A model generated the notes under the pieces. The model ran no database searches and was not told where the DNA came from. It was given only the letters and a program-made list of their open reading frames with translations. DNA of 64,000 nt from Corbicula japonica (taxonomy: Eukaryota > Mollusca > Bivalvia > Venerida > Cyrenidae): assembly GCA_038501625.1 (NCBI GenBank), contig JAZAYU010000001.1:372001-436000 (forward strand), given 5' to 3'. Positions 42,753 to 54,001 of the stretch are shown in pieces; within the stretch, counting starts at the first letter, position 1; the number at the start of each line of letters is the position of its first letter. The translations under genes were made by a program, and so were the position numbers.

Positions 42753-43530
42753 AATCATCACCTTGACTAGAGAATATTTACAAATCTTCTTTTAAAAAAC
42801 TGCCAGCCATGTTTCAAAAAAACAACATAGAAACATTCTTTTGTAGTTTTTCTAATAGAGTTGTTCAAGCCATACTTACTTCATAAAATCAAACTACAAG
42901 GCTGTGATGTATTTGCAACATAGAAAACATAATGTACTGTGAAATTCTTCTTTATAGATTTCAAAAATTGTTGTTTTTTTCTGCCATTGATGTTCAAGCC
43001 ATATTGTTTCCTAAAAAAACATGGCCACAAAGATGCTTGGCATTTTCTCCTATGTCAAGGAAATATTTGATAATCGTAAAATTTGCTAGACCAGTTTCGA
43101 AATGATTTCAGAGAAATTTACCTTGGGGTTCTACTGTAACATAATAATTGCCAAAATGTGATGGAATGTTGTGTGAATCAGATACCACCCGTAGAGTGCC
43201 ACTGACCCTCATTGGTAGCCTCATTGGTTCTGTTTTGAAATGATTTTTATTTTATGCTTTGCCATGAAATATAGAATTTTCCCGGTGAAATAAAAGTGGT
43301 ATTTCACTGTTTTCAAACAGTAGAATATCATTTTTTATTTTCACTGTTTTTCATGATTTTACCCAAACACACAGAACATTCCCAATGAGAGTGTTTAGAA
43401 AATGGGCTCAAATTTGGTTAAATGTCGTCATGGCTTCATGTCATAAACAAACGTTTTTGGCGCCATTTCATGCAATTTTTCTCTCGAATTCACACAAATA
43501 TTGCAATAAAAGCATAAAATAAAATGAAAA
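42753..43530. other. Stretch without genes
   Basis: AT-rich. Around 43275-43350 GTGAAATAAAAGTGGTATTTCAC is a small palindrome. Confidence 0.4.
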
Positions 43531-43682
43531 TTTGTTTTTACTAGTGAAAGATAAGAATATATTTCACTCATTAACTCCAGAAGCAAGTATTTTTACTTGT
43601 GGCTTCGCCACTTGTGAAAATACGAATTCCAGAGCTCACTATGTGAAAAATATTTCTATCTTACACTGGTAAAAACAAATAT
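43531..43682. repeat. Imperfect hairpin repeat
   Basis: ATTTGTTTTTACTAGTGAAAG at the left pairs with CACTGGTAAAAACAAAT at the right, with an inner hairpin TACTTGTGGCTTCGCCACTTGT. It resembles a MITE-like palindrome different from M1 and M2. Confidence 0.55.
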
Positions 43683-43974
43683 CCTCTATATCTGTGTGAT
43701 ATCTGTATAAATGTGTGATAGGCAATTGAAATAAAAAATAAATTTACTTTACAACAATACCCATCCTGTTAATACTAAACATGAAAATGTGATTTCTTCG
43801 CAATGTTTCTTGTCTGCAATGTAATTCACATCTACAAATTAAGTGCAAATATACGAAATTAAATGATGTGATATGAAATTTCAGTGCAGACATTAAAAAT
43901 CAAACGGAAATTGATTTTGTGATTTGTTGAAGGAAGACCTTGTATCAAATTAGCGTTGTAGTGGAAAGTATAAT

Positions 43975-44213
43975 TTAATCCTTTCCTTTATAGAGACACC
44001 TTTATTGCTAGGGCGAACAGTTTAAATCCAGATCAGCCGGCACATCTGTGCCGTCTGATCAGGATCTAAACTGTTCGCTTTTTGATTCATTAGGTTATTT
44101 CTGACTAAAATGTCAGCAGTGCAGATCCTGATCAGACGGCACTGTGCTGTCTGATCTGGATCAACACTGGTCGCACATGCGTAAAAATGCGTATTTATGG
44201 AGGAAAGGGTTAA
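43975..44213. mobile_element. M2 double-hairpin MITE, rightmost copy
   Basis: TTTAATCCTTTCCTTTATAG...TATGGAGGAAAGGGTTAA. I find no M2 copy to the right of this one. Confidence 0.85.
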
Positions 44214-44299
44214 TGGAGTGAAAACCAGCCATTTTAAAGTTATAATTTCAGCAAATTGTCTTGGAGGAAATAATTACAGTGCAAAATCATAATTTCTTT

Positions 44300-44735
44300 G
44301 GGGGACCTTATGCTTCAAAATCATCCCTATCTTCATAAATTTAAAGAAATGGTGATAAACAGCAACGGTTTCCCACAGAGACCCGGATTGTATAGTGTGA
44401 AAGTTTGCAGTGCAATGTCCTCAAATGAAGTGATAGGTCTGTATGTGTTGAACGATACAGTTAATTTTCCAACATTATCTGTCTCTGGGGAGAAATAAAT
44501 TTATTCCTGTTTTATTCAACATTAATCATAAATGTCTGGTTGATGCAAGATGGTCTACCACACACAAACGTGTCTAGATTTCCTGCATGATACATTTAGC
44601 AAGAGGTTGATATCCTGATGATAACCATTCATGAAGGAGTCTGCTTTCTTTGTCTGCTAACAGTTCTGATCTGAATCCGTATGACTACCTCCTCTGGGGC
44701 TACCTGAAGTCAGTTGTAAGCACACCTAGACAACA
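44300..44735 (+). pseudogene. Mariner-type transposase fragment
   Basis: Degenerate blocks in order: a KVCSAMSSNEVIGLYVLNDT segment (family: WCAMSSN.VIGPYFF), then WWMQDGLPHTNVSRF (family: WMQDGAPPHTA, second catalytic aspartate), then SSDLNPYDYLLWGYLKSVV (family: SPDLNPCDFWLWGYLK, third catalytic aspartate). Stops and frame changes separate them. It is the C-terminal half of a mariner-like transposase, different from that at 19206, with no terminal repeats recognised. Confidence 0.7.
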
Positions 44736-44960
44736 CATTTCAGTTTGTTGTTTAAAAAACGCAATGGTAACCGAGAAATGTTATAAAAGTTTCCAATAAA
44801 AATAACTTTAAAATAATTGGACAACATATATTCACTATTTGTAATTACTTTCCTTAAAATGTATTTCATGATGATTTTTTAACTTGATTTGTTGATTTTG
44901 CTTTTATAAAAGTTTCATATTGCAAATTACGTAGTTATTTCAAACTGGTTGGCGGTATTT
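44736..44960. other. Stretch without genes
   Basis: Nothing recognised. Confidence 0.4.
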
Positions 44961-44964
44961 GTAC

Positions 44965-45310
44965 ACTCCTGTCGAAGACGGATCCTAATACGGGAACACA
45001 TGGCAGGCGCGCGGCGTCCACAGCAACGTCCGCTCACTAACTCAAACAGTTGTTGTCCGATCTCCATGAAACTTGAGGAAAATGTTTAAGGGCACAATAT
45101 CTAGGCAAAGTTTGATAACAAGACAAATCGCTTCAGCCACATTAGAGTTTTGGCCATTTATTTATACAAAAAGGCGAATTCACCTTGTCCACTCTCTGTC
45201 TCGAACAGTTGTTGTCCGATCTTCATGAAACTTGGGAAAAATGTTTATGGGCATAATATATCGACCAAGTTCGATAACAAACCAAATCGCTTCAGCCACT
45301 TTATAAGAAT
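44965..45310 (+). repeat. Fragment of the ~150-bp module array
   Basis: Two diverged modules (GAACAGTTGTTGTCCGATC, AATATATCGACCAAGTTCGA, TTTTGGCCATTTATTTATAC) related to those at 24360 and 12605, behind a GGGAACACATGGCAGGCG lead-in. Confidence 0.65.
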
Positions 45311-45397
45311 TCAGAATTTTGAGTTAAACGACAATTTTTCTTCATTGACATGTATCAATATTTTACATTCATGTGAATGGAATTTAATTCTCAACAG

Positions 45398-45473
45398 GCC
45401 TGCTACAGAATTTTTGAAAGATCCGGATAAAGAGGCACCTCGTGATTTATTGGCAAAACGCTTCGAATTTTAA
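45398..45473 (+). CDS. Possible isolated terminal exon
   Basis: After TTAATTCTCAACAG an open frame reads PATEFLKDPDKEAPRDLLAK and RFEF, then stop. The composition looks protein-like, but I recognise no family and find no partner exon. It may be a fragment of a dead gene or chance. Confidence 0.15.
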
Positions 45474-45792
45474 AATAATATAGACACAAAACACCCACAT
45501 TAATTTTGAAATTAGATTTTAACTCGATGTCAATCTCAAGATTATTCTACAACGCACTCTCAAAATTCCTGTTTGGAAACGTGGTCGGTAATACGCTGCC
45601 TCGAGCACAACTTGTACTCAATAGCCAAGTGTCGTACAACTTAATTTTGACCACGATGGCACAGCTTATGGCAGAATGATAGATTCCTATGATCAGGTTA
45701 ATTTACCTTACTGATTTCGGCTTATTGTCAACAGAATTATGAACATATACAAAGAAAAATGTCGCTGCATCAGTGTAATTAATATAAAGTAA

Positions 45793-46262
45793 ATTATGCA
45801 TATCAGGAATCGCCGCACTTACAAATCAAAGCCTCCCCACGCAGAGAAAAAGAAGAGACGAAGAGAGAGAGCATGTTTGATATAAGTATGTTAATTCAAA
45901 TAGGACGCCACAAACAATTAACAAAAAGAGAACCTTTGGGGATATAGCCTTGGAACGGTCAGTGGCAAAACATATTGCCACTGGGGGTTTAAACCAGGTT
46001 CTAGGGTGCACCTACCTCACACTTGCCCCAACAGGTTCTCATATTAACCAACAAGTACAAGTTTTCTTGGTGAAATGACTCCAACTCACTTATCAGCTCA
46101 ACAATGTTGCATGCAAAAGCACACAAACATATAAAACATAGGAAGCTAGTAGCATTGCAAAGCCAAATGGGCGAGTAGCCGATTACTCAATGATCATACC
46201 GAGACCAGAGCCCTATCAAGCTGTATCAACTTCTTTTCTACAATCCTCATCACATCCTATGC
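45793..46262 (-). mobile_element. RT-element 3' end, copy (ii), minus strand
   Basis: The reverse complement of 45835-46262 matches 34500-34930 (CCAACAGGTTCTCATATTAA, GTGGCAAAACATATTGCC, GAACCTTTGGGGATATAGCC). 45797-45845 also matches the repeat at about 1915-1965. Confidence 0.65.
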
Positions 46263-46339
46263 CAGGAATCTAGAATTTTACATTTCTATGGTCAGCTAAG
46301 TTTCGATTTTCAGCAAAAACGATAATAACTGGCATAGAA

Positions 46340-46400
46340 TTCGTCGTACCACAGCCACCGTCGTCACCATCATCATCATCATCGTTTTCAGCGTCGTTAT
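46340..46400. repeat. Short (CAT)n-type microsatellite
   Basis: CACCATCATCATCATCATCG within GTCGTCACC runs. Confidence 0.6.
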
Positions 46401-47024
46401 TGACCAGAACAACAACGAAATAACAACTTAAACTTCAAATAGTCTTATTAATCTCCCAATGTTTTATGAAACAGTTTTGGCAGACCAGTCCCAGGAATTT
46501 GTTAATTTTAACGGAGAATTAGATAAGATTTAATTTTATTCCCAGATTTGATAAACATTTAAAATTAAATTTCCGGTTTTGAAGACAACAAAACACTCTA
46601 GATCTGACGAAATAGCTTGCCGCATCAATTACGTACCATTTCGGCGTTCTCTTTATTTTATTAAAGTTTTGACAGGTCTTTAAGAAAATAATTTGTTTGG
46701 CTCGATAAATTTTGGTTTGCAAAATTTCGCAGTTCTCTCCATACTAGCACGTTTGAACAGTCTGCTTAAATCCTAGCTAGTTGGGTTATGAATCGTAATT
46801 TAGATGGTAAAAATCCTCACAAATTAAATTGATAGTTTTAAATGACGTTGGAAATAAAATAATTATGTTTAAAAGTAATATATTATGTATGCTGTCGGTT
46901 TTCCAATTTCTTGGAGCACCCGTTTTTTAGATGTTTACTCATCGATTCGATTCAAACTGAACCGTTTAGATTTGTTTTATTAACTTGAGAAATTAAAAAA
47001 AATGTGAACATCTTCCATTAATCG
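46401..47024. other. Stretch without genes
   Basis: Nothing recognised. Confidence 0.4.
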
Positions 47025-47705
47025 TAAAAACCATTCTATATATTCAAAAAGAAAGGTTACCAACATGATATTCTACAGCTGTCTGCATACTTGATGATGA
47101 ACCCATCTAAAGTTATGCCTACCTCTTTGTTTGTACGAGGTAGGAAGTGGTTTAAGAGTTAATGAAGTTCATAGGGAAATCTTTAAAAGAAAGTACAGAA
47201 TCTCGATCTGTTTCTCTTGTCCCTGTCATCGTGTTCTTAATGATTTGACTCAAGGGGCTCTGGGCCATTTCAGCCAATCAGATGCTTGAGATTTGAGACT
47301 GGTTTTGATTCACAGTTTTATAACCTTCAACACAGGTCTCAATAAATCATTGAGTATCCACCCTGTTGCTAGACAATGCTATCAGCTTCTTATGTTTTAT
47401 ATGTTTGTTTGCATTTTCATGAAATATTGTCGAGATGTACTTGTTTGTTCCTATGTTGGGCAAGTGTGCGGTTCGTGCAGCCTAGAACTTGGTTTAACCC
47501 CCCCCCCCCCCATTGGCAAATAGGTTAGCCACTGACCATTCGAAGGCGGTACCCCCTCAGGTTCTCTAGATCGTAAATTGTTTGTGGTGTCTTGTTGAAG
47601 TTGCTCATTTTTTTAAACCCATGATTTCTCCTTTTTTTTCTTTCTACCTTTTGGCTGCGTGTGGGACTGTGTTTTCTGGGTGTGGCAGTTCAAGATATAT
47701 TTGCT
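47025..47705 (+). mobile_element. RT-element 3' end, copy (iii)
   Basis: Matches copy (i) at 34328 from TACCAACATGATATTCTACAG through GTGTGGCAGTTC, with a run of C's at about 47502-47514. An M1 half copy is inserted at 47260-47333, interrupting the sequence that is continuous in copy (i). Confidence 0.7.
47260..47333. mobile_element. M1 half copy nested in RT element
   Basis: CCATTTCAGCCAATCAGATG...AGTTTTATAACCTTCAACAC, right arm only. Confidence 0.75.
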
Positions 47706-48590
47706 TCAAAATTTTTGCACAATTAGACGATATTTGGAGTCTGAATAATGAGAAAAACATTAAACGTCCGGCAATATGTATAGTTAAATAGGAACAAAAT
47801 GTCCTGTGTTGGGTAAGAGGGTTTTGGGCGAGAGAACACAGAGTAACTTGTCACTTCTTTTTTGTAAATTTTATTCTCGAGCGAAACAGGCCTTAACCGG
47901 ATGGTACGCGCTCTCTCTCCAACGAAGGGTTGTTGTGTAATTTTTACCAACTATGCCTAATTTACAAGTGCATGTATAGCTTTTCACTTCTTTTTACCAT
48001 GACAGTAATCCTATGCTTTTTATGCGTAAAACAGTTTAGACTTTAACGATTTATACTTTCAATTGTCATATGCCCCATATGCACCATAAACACAATTTGG
48101 CGAGATTAATCCAATGTATTCGGCTATAAATCGTTGCCTTTTTTGCCTATTAACAGTTTTCACATGACAGAATAATTACCACAAAAAACTATTTTGATTG
48201 CACTAAACACTGCAAGCTTACACCCGGAATGGTATATTTTCTTAACAGCTCTATTAAATGAACAATATTCATTTATTTACCCCAAATAATTCAATTAAAT
48301 ATTCCAGTGTGTGAACATATTTTCCGTTTAGTGTCCTTTATAATATTTCACCGAATGACAGAATTAGATCAAAGTTCGAAAAAAGTGCCATTTGATGAAA
48401 ACTTTGTTTAAGTACTTCCGGCCGCTGTCACGAAAACGACTTTAATGATTCTTAATAGCTTATCCAGAAGGGTAAACACTGCGTTATTTATTATATAATC
48501 AGGGCTTTAGGGGAAAGAACGCTGTTTTATTTCATTAAATCACCATTTCTTAACGAAAAAACTCTTAGTAATGTTTCTTTAAATAAGGAA
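47706..48590. other. Stretch without genes
   Basis: AT-rich, nothing recognised. Confidence 0.4.
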
Positions 48591-48594
48591 GGCT

Positions 48595-49135
48595 GAGTCG
48601 TCTAGTTAGGCAACGGCTTTGAACATCAGGTTTCTAGTTAGGCAACGGCTTTTGACGTCAGGTTTCTAGTTAGCAAAGGCTTAGAACGTCAGGTTTCTAG
48701 TTAGGCAGCGACTTTGAACGCGCGGTTCAAGTTAAGTAACGGCTTTAAACCTAGGGTTTCTAGTTAGGCAACGACTTTGATCGCGAGGTTTCAGTTAGGT
48801 AACGGCTTTGAACGTCAAGTTTCTAGTTAGGCAACGGCTTTGAACTCGAGGTTTCTAGTTAGGCAACGCGAGGTTTCTAGTTAGGTAACGCCTTTGAACG
48901 CGAGGTTTCTAGTTAGGCAACGGCATTGAACGCGAGGTTTCTAGTTAGGTAACGGTTTTGAACGTCAGGTTTCTAGTAAGGCAACGGCTTTGAACGTGAG
49001 GTTTCTAGTTAGCAACTGCTTTTAACGTGAGGTTTCTAGTTAGGCAACAGCTTAGAACGTCAGGTTTCTAGTTAGGCAACGGCTTTGAACGTCAGGTTTT
49101 TAGTAAGGCAATGACTCTGAACGTCAGGTGTATAG
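48595..49135. repeat. 31-32-bp minisatellite
   Basis: About 17 units of the type GGTTTCTAGTTAGGCAACGG plus CTTTGAACGTCA, with variants (AACGCGA, AACGTGA, GGTAACG). There are no unique spacers, so it is a minisatellite and not a CRISPR array. It continues at 50258-50312 beyond an inserted element. Confidence 0.85.
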
Positions 49136-50257
49136 TTAAGCCCCGGTCACAACCCGCCGTACGTGCAAGTGCGTGCTGTCTACGTGCAAAAACGTACGTG
49201 GTGAGTACCGCCTCCGTACGGATTTGGGAGCACGCAGACACGCCGTAGTATTTTAGTGCATGCAAAACTTTCTCTGCGTTCGATCTGCGTGCGGGCTATG
49301 GATTCTCCCCCCGTACGTGCCCTGTACGTCCACGAGCGCATAACGCACTGCCTCCGTGCGTCTTTTCAAAACAATCCCATTGGCCGTGACGCGCACGTAC
49401 TAAGTGCGTGGTCCGTGCGTTGTCCTTGCGTGGTCCGTGCGTGGTCCGTGCTTCCTCAGTTCAACTGTCCAAAACGCGCACAGAATGCAGGCCGACCTTA
49501 CCGAGCAAGTACGTGCTCCGCACTTACAACGCACGGTGTGCGCACGACCTCTGCGAGCTCTGCGAAGAGATCGGGATTTACTCTGATGTATCCAACAAAA
49601 TCCCCTCTCGATTCACGCTCGAGCTTTTAAAACAACGTTTCGTACTTTCCGGAAAGCCTCCTCCTCTCGATCCATGGCCGAACCGACCATCTCCTGCGTC
49701 GGACTTCTTGTTGCCTCTCCATCTCCCGTATAACGGCAAGTAATAGCACCTCGTGTTCCTGCCGTGCCACTGCAAGCTGTTTTTGCAGCAGCACAATTTG
49801 CAATATCTCATGTTGAAGGGGCGGCATTTCAAGGCAGCGGCAGCTGTGGTTTCTGGGGAGCATCAATAGGTCGTCCTTATATATATCAACCAACAGTCAC
49901 CGAAATAAACTCACGTTCACCGCACTTGCACGCACTTACAACGTGCAATCGAGTACGAACACCGTACGTGAGTAGTACTGCCTCCGTACGTTGAAATGGA
50001 AATCGTACGGAGATTTTGCGTTGTAAGCACGTTGTCAGCATGTACAACTCACTTACCACCTATGGAACTTACGATGCACGCATACGTTTACCCCTAGACG
50101 TGGCGTGCGGGCCACGTACTCATACCTTGAGCAACCCGTGAGTGTGACGTGCGTCCTCCCTGCTCTTGCCACGTCCGACCTAAAAACGCAGCGAACATAA
50201 CCTCCTTAGAACACGTACGGACAAAAAAGACGCACAGCGGGTTGTGACCAGGGCTTA
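49136..50257 (-). mobile_element. PIF/Harbinger element, internally deleted
   Basis: Inverted ends AGCCCCGGTCACAACCCGCC (49139) and GCGGGTTGTGACCAGGGC (to 50254), with TTA at both borders (49136-49138 and 50255-50257), the 3-bp duplication typical of PIF/Harbinger. Removing the element and one TTA restores the minisatellite word TAGTTAGGCGACG. The 1.1-kb body is GC-rich with many ACGTGC/GCACGT words and carries a partial transposase on the minus strand. Confidence 0.85.
49470..49893 (-). pseudogene. Harbinger transposase N-terminal remnant
   Basis: The minus-strand frame from 49893 has a glutamine- and arginine-rich helix and then RRRRWSVRPWIERRRLSGKY. This matches the RRWWVRPW...R...G.Y signature at the start of Harbinger (HARBI1-like) transposases. 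After a frame change near 49627 it continues GDFVGYIRVNPDLFAELAEV (family: F..YLRM.PE.F.EL). The DDE catalytic domain is absent, so it is a deletion derivative. Plus-strand open frames in this GC-rich stretch are shadows. Confidence 0.7.
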
Positions 50258-50312
50258 GGCGACGATTTGAACATCAGTTTCTAGCTAGTCAACAGCTTTG
50301 AACGCCTAATCT
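50258..50312. repeat. Minisatellite remnant right of Harbinger
   Basis: GGCGACGATTTGAACATCAG and TTTCTAGCTAGTCAACAGC continue the 31-32-bp units. Confidence 0.75.
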
Positions 50313-51394
50313 GTTACTAATAATTGATCGTTTTAAAAACACTGGAGCTCCTCTTGTTTTATAAACGATACGTGAACCTTGCTGTTCATGATGATATCCA
50401 TGAATTTATACAACGTAACGGAATCCTCACTGGCATAGATTTCACTGTTCTTATCACTGAATGCGACAGAAGCCGTACTGTCGTGGCTACTAGTATTTTA
50501 TTGAGAAACGTCACGGTATCGTCGAATTTACCTCATTAGTCGGACAGCTGAACTTTCAGTGCGTATGAATTTTTTATTGGACGAATGACACCGAAGCTTT
50601 GCTTGTTAGAGATATCTTAAACATCGTACAAACGTATTGGGAGCCGTAATATTTCTAAAAATATCATTTCCTTCGGATAAACGTAACAGTATTACGCTGT
50701 CATTGAAGTTATTACTGCATTTGCCATTGAATCAGGATCTGACAATTTTTACTGATGTCGGTATAGTTAGAAACACGAAACAGGAGCTTTACTGTAGAAC
50801 ATGATACTAAATATGCCTCCCAATGGTAACAGGAACCTGATTCATAATATCCTTTAAGTTGCACACACGTTACATAAGCCCCATTGTTGTCATTGAGTTG
50901 GACAAGCTTCACGTGAACCTCACAATTAATACTGATTTAATGTAAAAGATGTTATTATTCTTTTTGTGGGCGGGATATGTGAGTCCTTTACAGTCGTCAT
51001 TGAAATTTTCTCGCTAACGGCAAAATGAAGTTTAATTAAACTTTGCACAAATAAATGTTATTAAGAACAGTAAAAAAAAGCAATATCTAAACAATTCCCT
51101 AAAATTCTATGTACATCTAAACACAAAAACTAAACAACATTTTAAATGCCCGCATGAGTAATATGATAACGACAACAATTATTATATTGTTCTTTTCTCT
51201 AACTTCATACAATGCGAAGTCTTAGCAAAATAGTGTATGACATTGAATTTCCTGGTTCTCATAAATGTTTGACAATAGATTATAACTGCATGGAATGGTA
51301 TTAATCTGAAAATACCGCATTCAATGTTCTATGTTCACCGTCATATGCATACCATCGTTTGGGATGGATTGAAATTGTACTGATTATTGGTTTA
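50313..51394. other. Stretch without genes
   Basis: Short open frames only, none recognised. Confidence 0.4.
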
Positions 51395-51540
51395 AATACT
51401 GAGTTGCGCTCAACCCGGGGCTAGGCGGCATGGGTAGTAATATGCATATCCATTACTGTCCATGAACAGTCTCTATCAAACCAAGCCTGCATTATTTTCA
51501 TATTTGTCTTGTTCGGTGGCTTTCATTTCCCTTTTCATCT
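51395..51540 (-). repeat. Dispersed repeat R4, copy
   Basis: GAGTTGCGCTCAACCCGGGG, then AAACCAAGCCTGCATTATTT; inverted relative to the copies at 61507 and 62375. A partial copy is at 41251. Ends not defined, class unknown. Confidence 0.6.
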
Positions 51541-52237
51541 ATTTCATAATTGAAAGTTCTCTGAAATGACGTATGTTGATGATTTCCTCTCTGTATCGAC
51601 GAGACGACAGTGCAATTACGTCTGTAGATGGCCTTGTATTGATGGATATCCTTTTTAATTGGCAATTTCGAAAACAATGTTGAGGATTTGTGATATCTAA
51701 GTTGATCTTGACAAAGCTTTGAAAAGCCCTGTTGTGCAACTTGACGAAAACATATTCGTTAGTGATTACCTTATGATGAATGAACTTTGGACCTAGTATG
51801 CCATTTGGCAACTGGTATATCCATGTATATGGTGAAATAATTCATTGCGCTTTAATTGAATTCTTCTCCCTTTATGTCATAAATAACAGGCTTAACTAGA
51901 AACAAACAGCGACAGCCGATGATTTCAATTGCCAAAAAAGTTCATCTTTTACACTAGAGGGAATTATTAAGAGAGAATTAGTAAGGGTCTAGCTAATGTT
52001 TTTTCCAGACTAAAAATCCCCATGGTCTTCGAAGATGATTGTGTAACACGCAGTAACAAATACGTTACCACAAACTGTGGTAATTGTCACCAAATACTTA
52101 CCGATGTGTTTAGTCTCATTAGATGTCATAAAGATATATGCGTGTTTCATTTTAAGATGGTGATAGACCAATGCGATCATTATCCGTTAGACTGGAAACA
52201 AGCGTGAAAAATATAAGCAAGCCCAATGAGCTTTTCA
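51541..52237. other. Stretch without genes
   Basis: A 61-codon frame at 52022-52207 has no recognisable family. Confidence 0.4.
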
Positions 52238-52990
52238 ACCATCTGTAAATACAAAAGGAAAGGCTACCAACATGATATTCTACGGCGCTTTGCTTGATTG
52301 AATCAAATCAAATCAAATCAAATCATTTTATTGGTTTAAATCCAAACAAACAGGATTGTTACCACAACAGTACAAAGACAATACAAACATACAATGCATA
52401 TTCATGTAGATATAATCAAAAGTAATAAATAGAGAAATATATTTATTGATTGATGATAATCCCCTTTACGCTCAGTTGATCGTTATGCCTACCTTGTTGT
52501 TAGCACGACGGTGGCAAGGGTATAAGAGCTTATGAACGTTTGTAGAGAAATCGTGTAAACGAACATACAGATGCTTGACCTGTTCCCTTATTTCCTGTCA
52601 TCGCGTTCTTGCTGATTTGACTCTAGGAGCTCTGGTTTCGGTAAGGTGTTTGAGCACCCTGCTTTTTGCTTGACAATGCTATTAGCTTCTTATGATTGTT
52701 TTTTTTTGTATTCTTTTTTACACGCAAAATTGTTGAGTTAAAGGGTGGGTTGAGGCTAATTAAGCAAGACAACTTGTATTTGTTTGTTCATATGAGAATC
52801 GATTTGGGCAAGTGTGAGGCCGGTGCACTCTGTTCGATGGCGGTTACCCCCAAGGTTCACTCTTCGTTAAATAGTTTGTGGTGTTTTATTTTAAATGAAT
52901 AATAATAAATAATAATAGTAAACCATTGCTCTCCTTTCTCTCCGTTTAGCCGTTTGGGATTTCAGGTGTGGCTATTCCAAATTGTTTTGC
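52238..52990 (+). mobile_element. RT-element 3' end, copy (iv)
   Basis: ACCAACATGATATTCTACGG to GTGTGGCTATTCC, homologous to 34328-34985. It is interrupted at 52293-52455 by the tail of another retroelement. Confidence 0.7.
52293..52455 (-). mobile_element. LINE-like 3' tail inserted on minus strand
   Basis: Read on the minus strand, ~150 bp of 3' UTR (ACAATCCTGTTTGTTTGG), then CCAATAAAATGATTTG and a (ATTTG)n tail. An AATAAA followed by a short microsatellite tail is typical of 5'-truncated CR1/RTE-type LINEs. The coding part is absent. Confidence 0.55.
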
Positions 52991-53255
52991 AAACTTTAGG
53001 AACATTCTCTTTGAATTCTTCCAACTAAGTGATATGTGATAAACTTTTTAAAACTTGAATCCGATATTATTAAAGAAACAAGGAATTAACACTCAACTTG
53101 GATAGAGCAATAGAATCATCATTCCAGTATATTTTACTTCTAGTCATGTACATGAATGCGTCAATCGATATCAATGCTGTGAAAGTTTGAAAGCGATCCT
53201 CATAAAGGACAATATAACCTAACAGCACAGATGTTTTATGTGTTATGTGTACTGG

Positions 53256-53314
53256 GCTGAAGGTTATAAAGCTGAGCATGTAAACCAGTCTCAGCTTAAT
53301 AACATTCAGCCTAG
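53256..53314. mobile_element. M1 MITE, deleted
   Basis: GGGCTGAAGGTTATAAAGCTG and CAGCTTAATAACATTCAGCC: only the outer arms remain. Confidence 0.7.
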
Positions 53315-54001
53315 ATCATTAAATTATATCAATGTATTCTACTAATTTGATATATTATTGTGGCAACTCTATACATTATGGCGCACTTTGTCTCTATGGA
53401 TATTTCATATTAAACTAATTCAATAAAATATAGCTTTTTTAATATGAAGTGCATTTGAAAGAGTTTATCATTTGGATCCTCTCATATGAAGCGCAGTAGC
53501 TTCGGAAAATGTAATTTTACGCTTATTTTAAACAATCTGTATTACCGATAACAATTGTATAAAGAAGATCAGAAGAGTACCTAAGGCAAGTTAAATGTAT
53601 TTTTTTAACTAGAGTGGATTTCGTAAATATCGCATTATTAGTTTATTAAATTTCTGAAGTGAAGTAATTAAAGAAATATGGTCATGGCCAAAATTAGTCT
53701 CAATAATTCGACTGCAAGCACAGCCCCATTATCATACTGACTTTTTACAGATGTCTGTCCTTTACGTCTCTAGCAGTTACGATCAAAACTGTGGTGGAAA
53801 TCGCACAGCTTAAATTTCCTTTTTTACAGCCATTTGGAAATTTCAGCACTGCTATGTTCATTTGTTGTTATAAAACATTAATAGTCTCTAAAGTATAAAT
53901 AAAATAAAAATATTTCACAAATAACACTTTTAAACTTACTATTGTTTATGCCATTTACATGTTGAATTTAATGTGATAACCAATGAAAGCGTCCCTTTTA
54001 T
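53315..54001. other. Stretch without genes
   Basis: AT-rich. It may contain the decayed 5' part of the Penelope-like element that follows. Confidence 0.35.

Noticed and set aside
48595..49135. CRISPR array
   Set aside because: The 31-32-bp units are contiguous with no unique spacers, in a eukaryotic context with Harbinger and SINE elements.
49256..49743. Plus-strand frames of 60-124 codons, GC-rich
   Set aside because: They are antisense shadows of the Harbinger remnant and of ACGTGC-rich repeats; no motifs.
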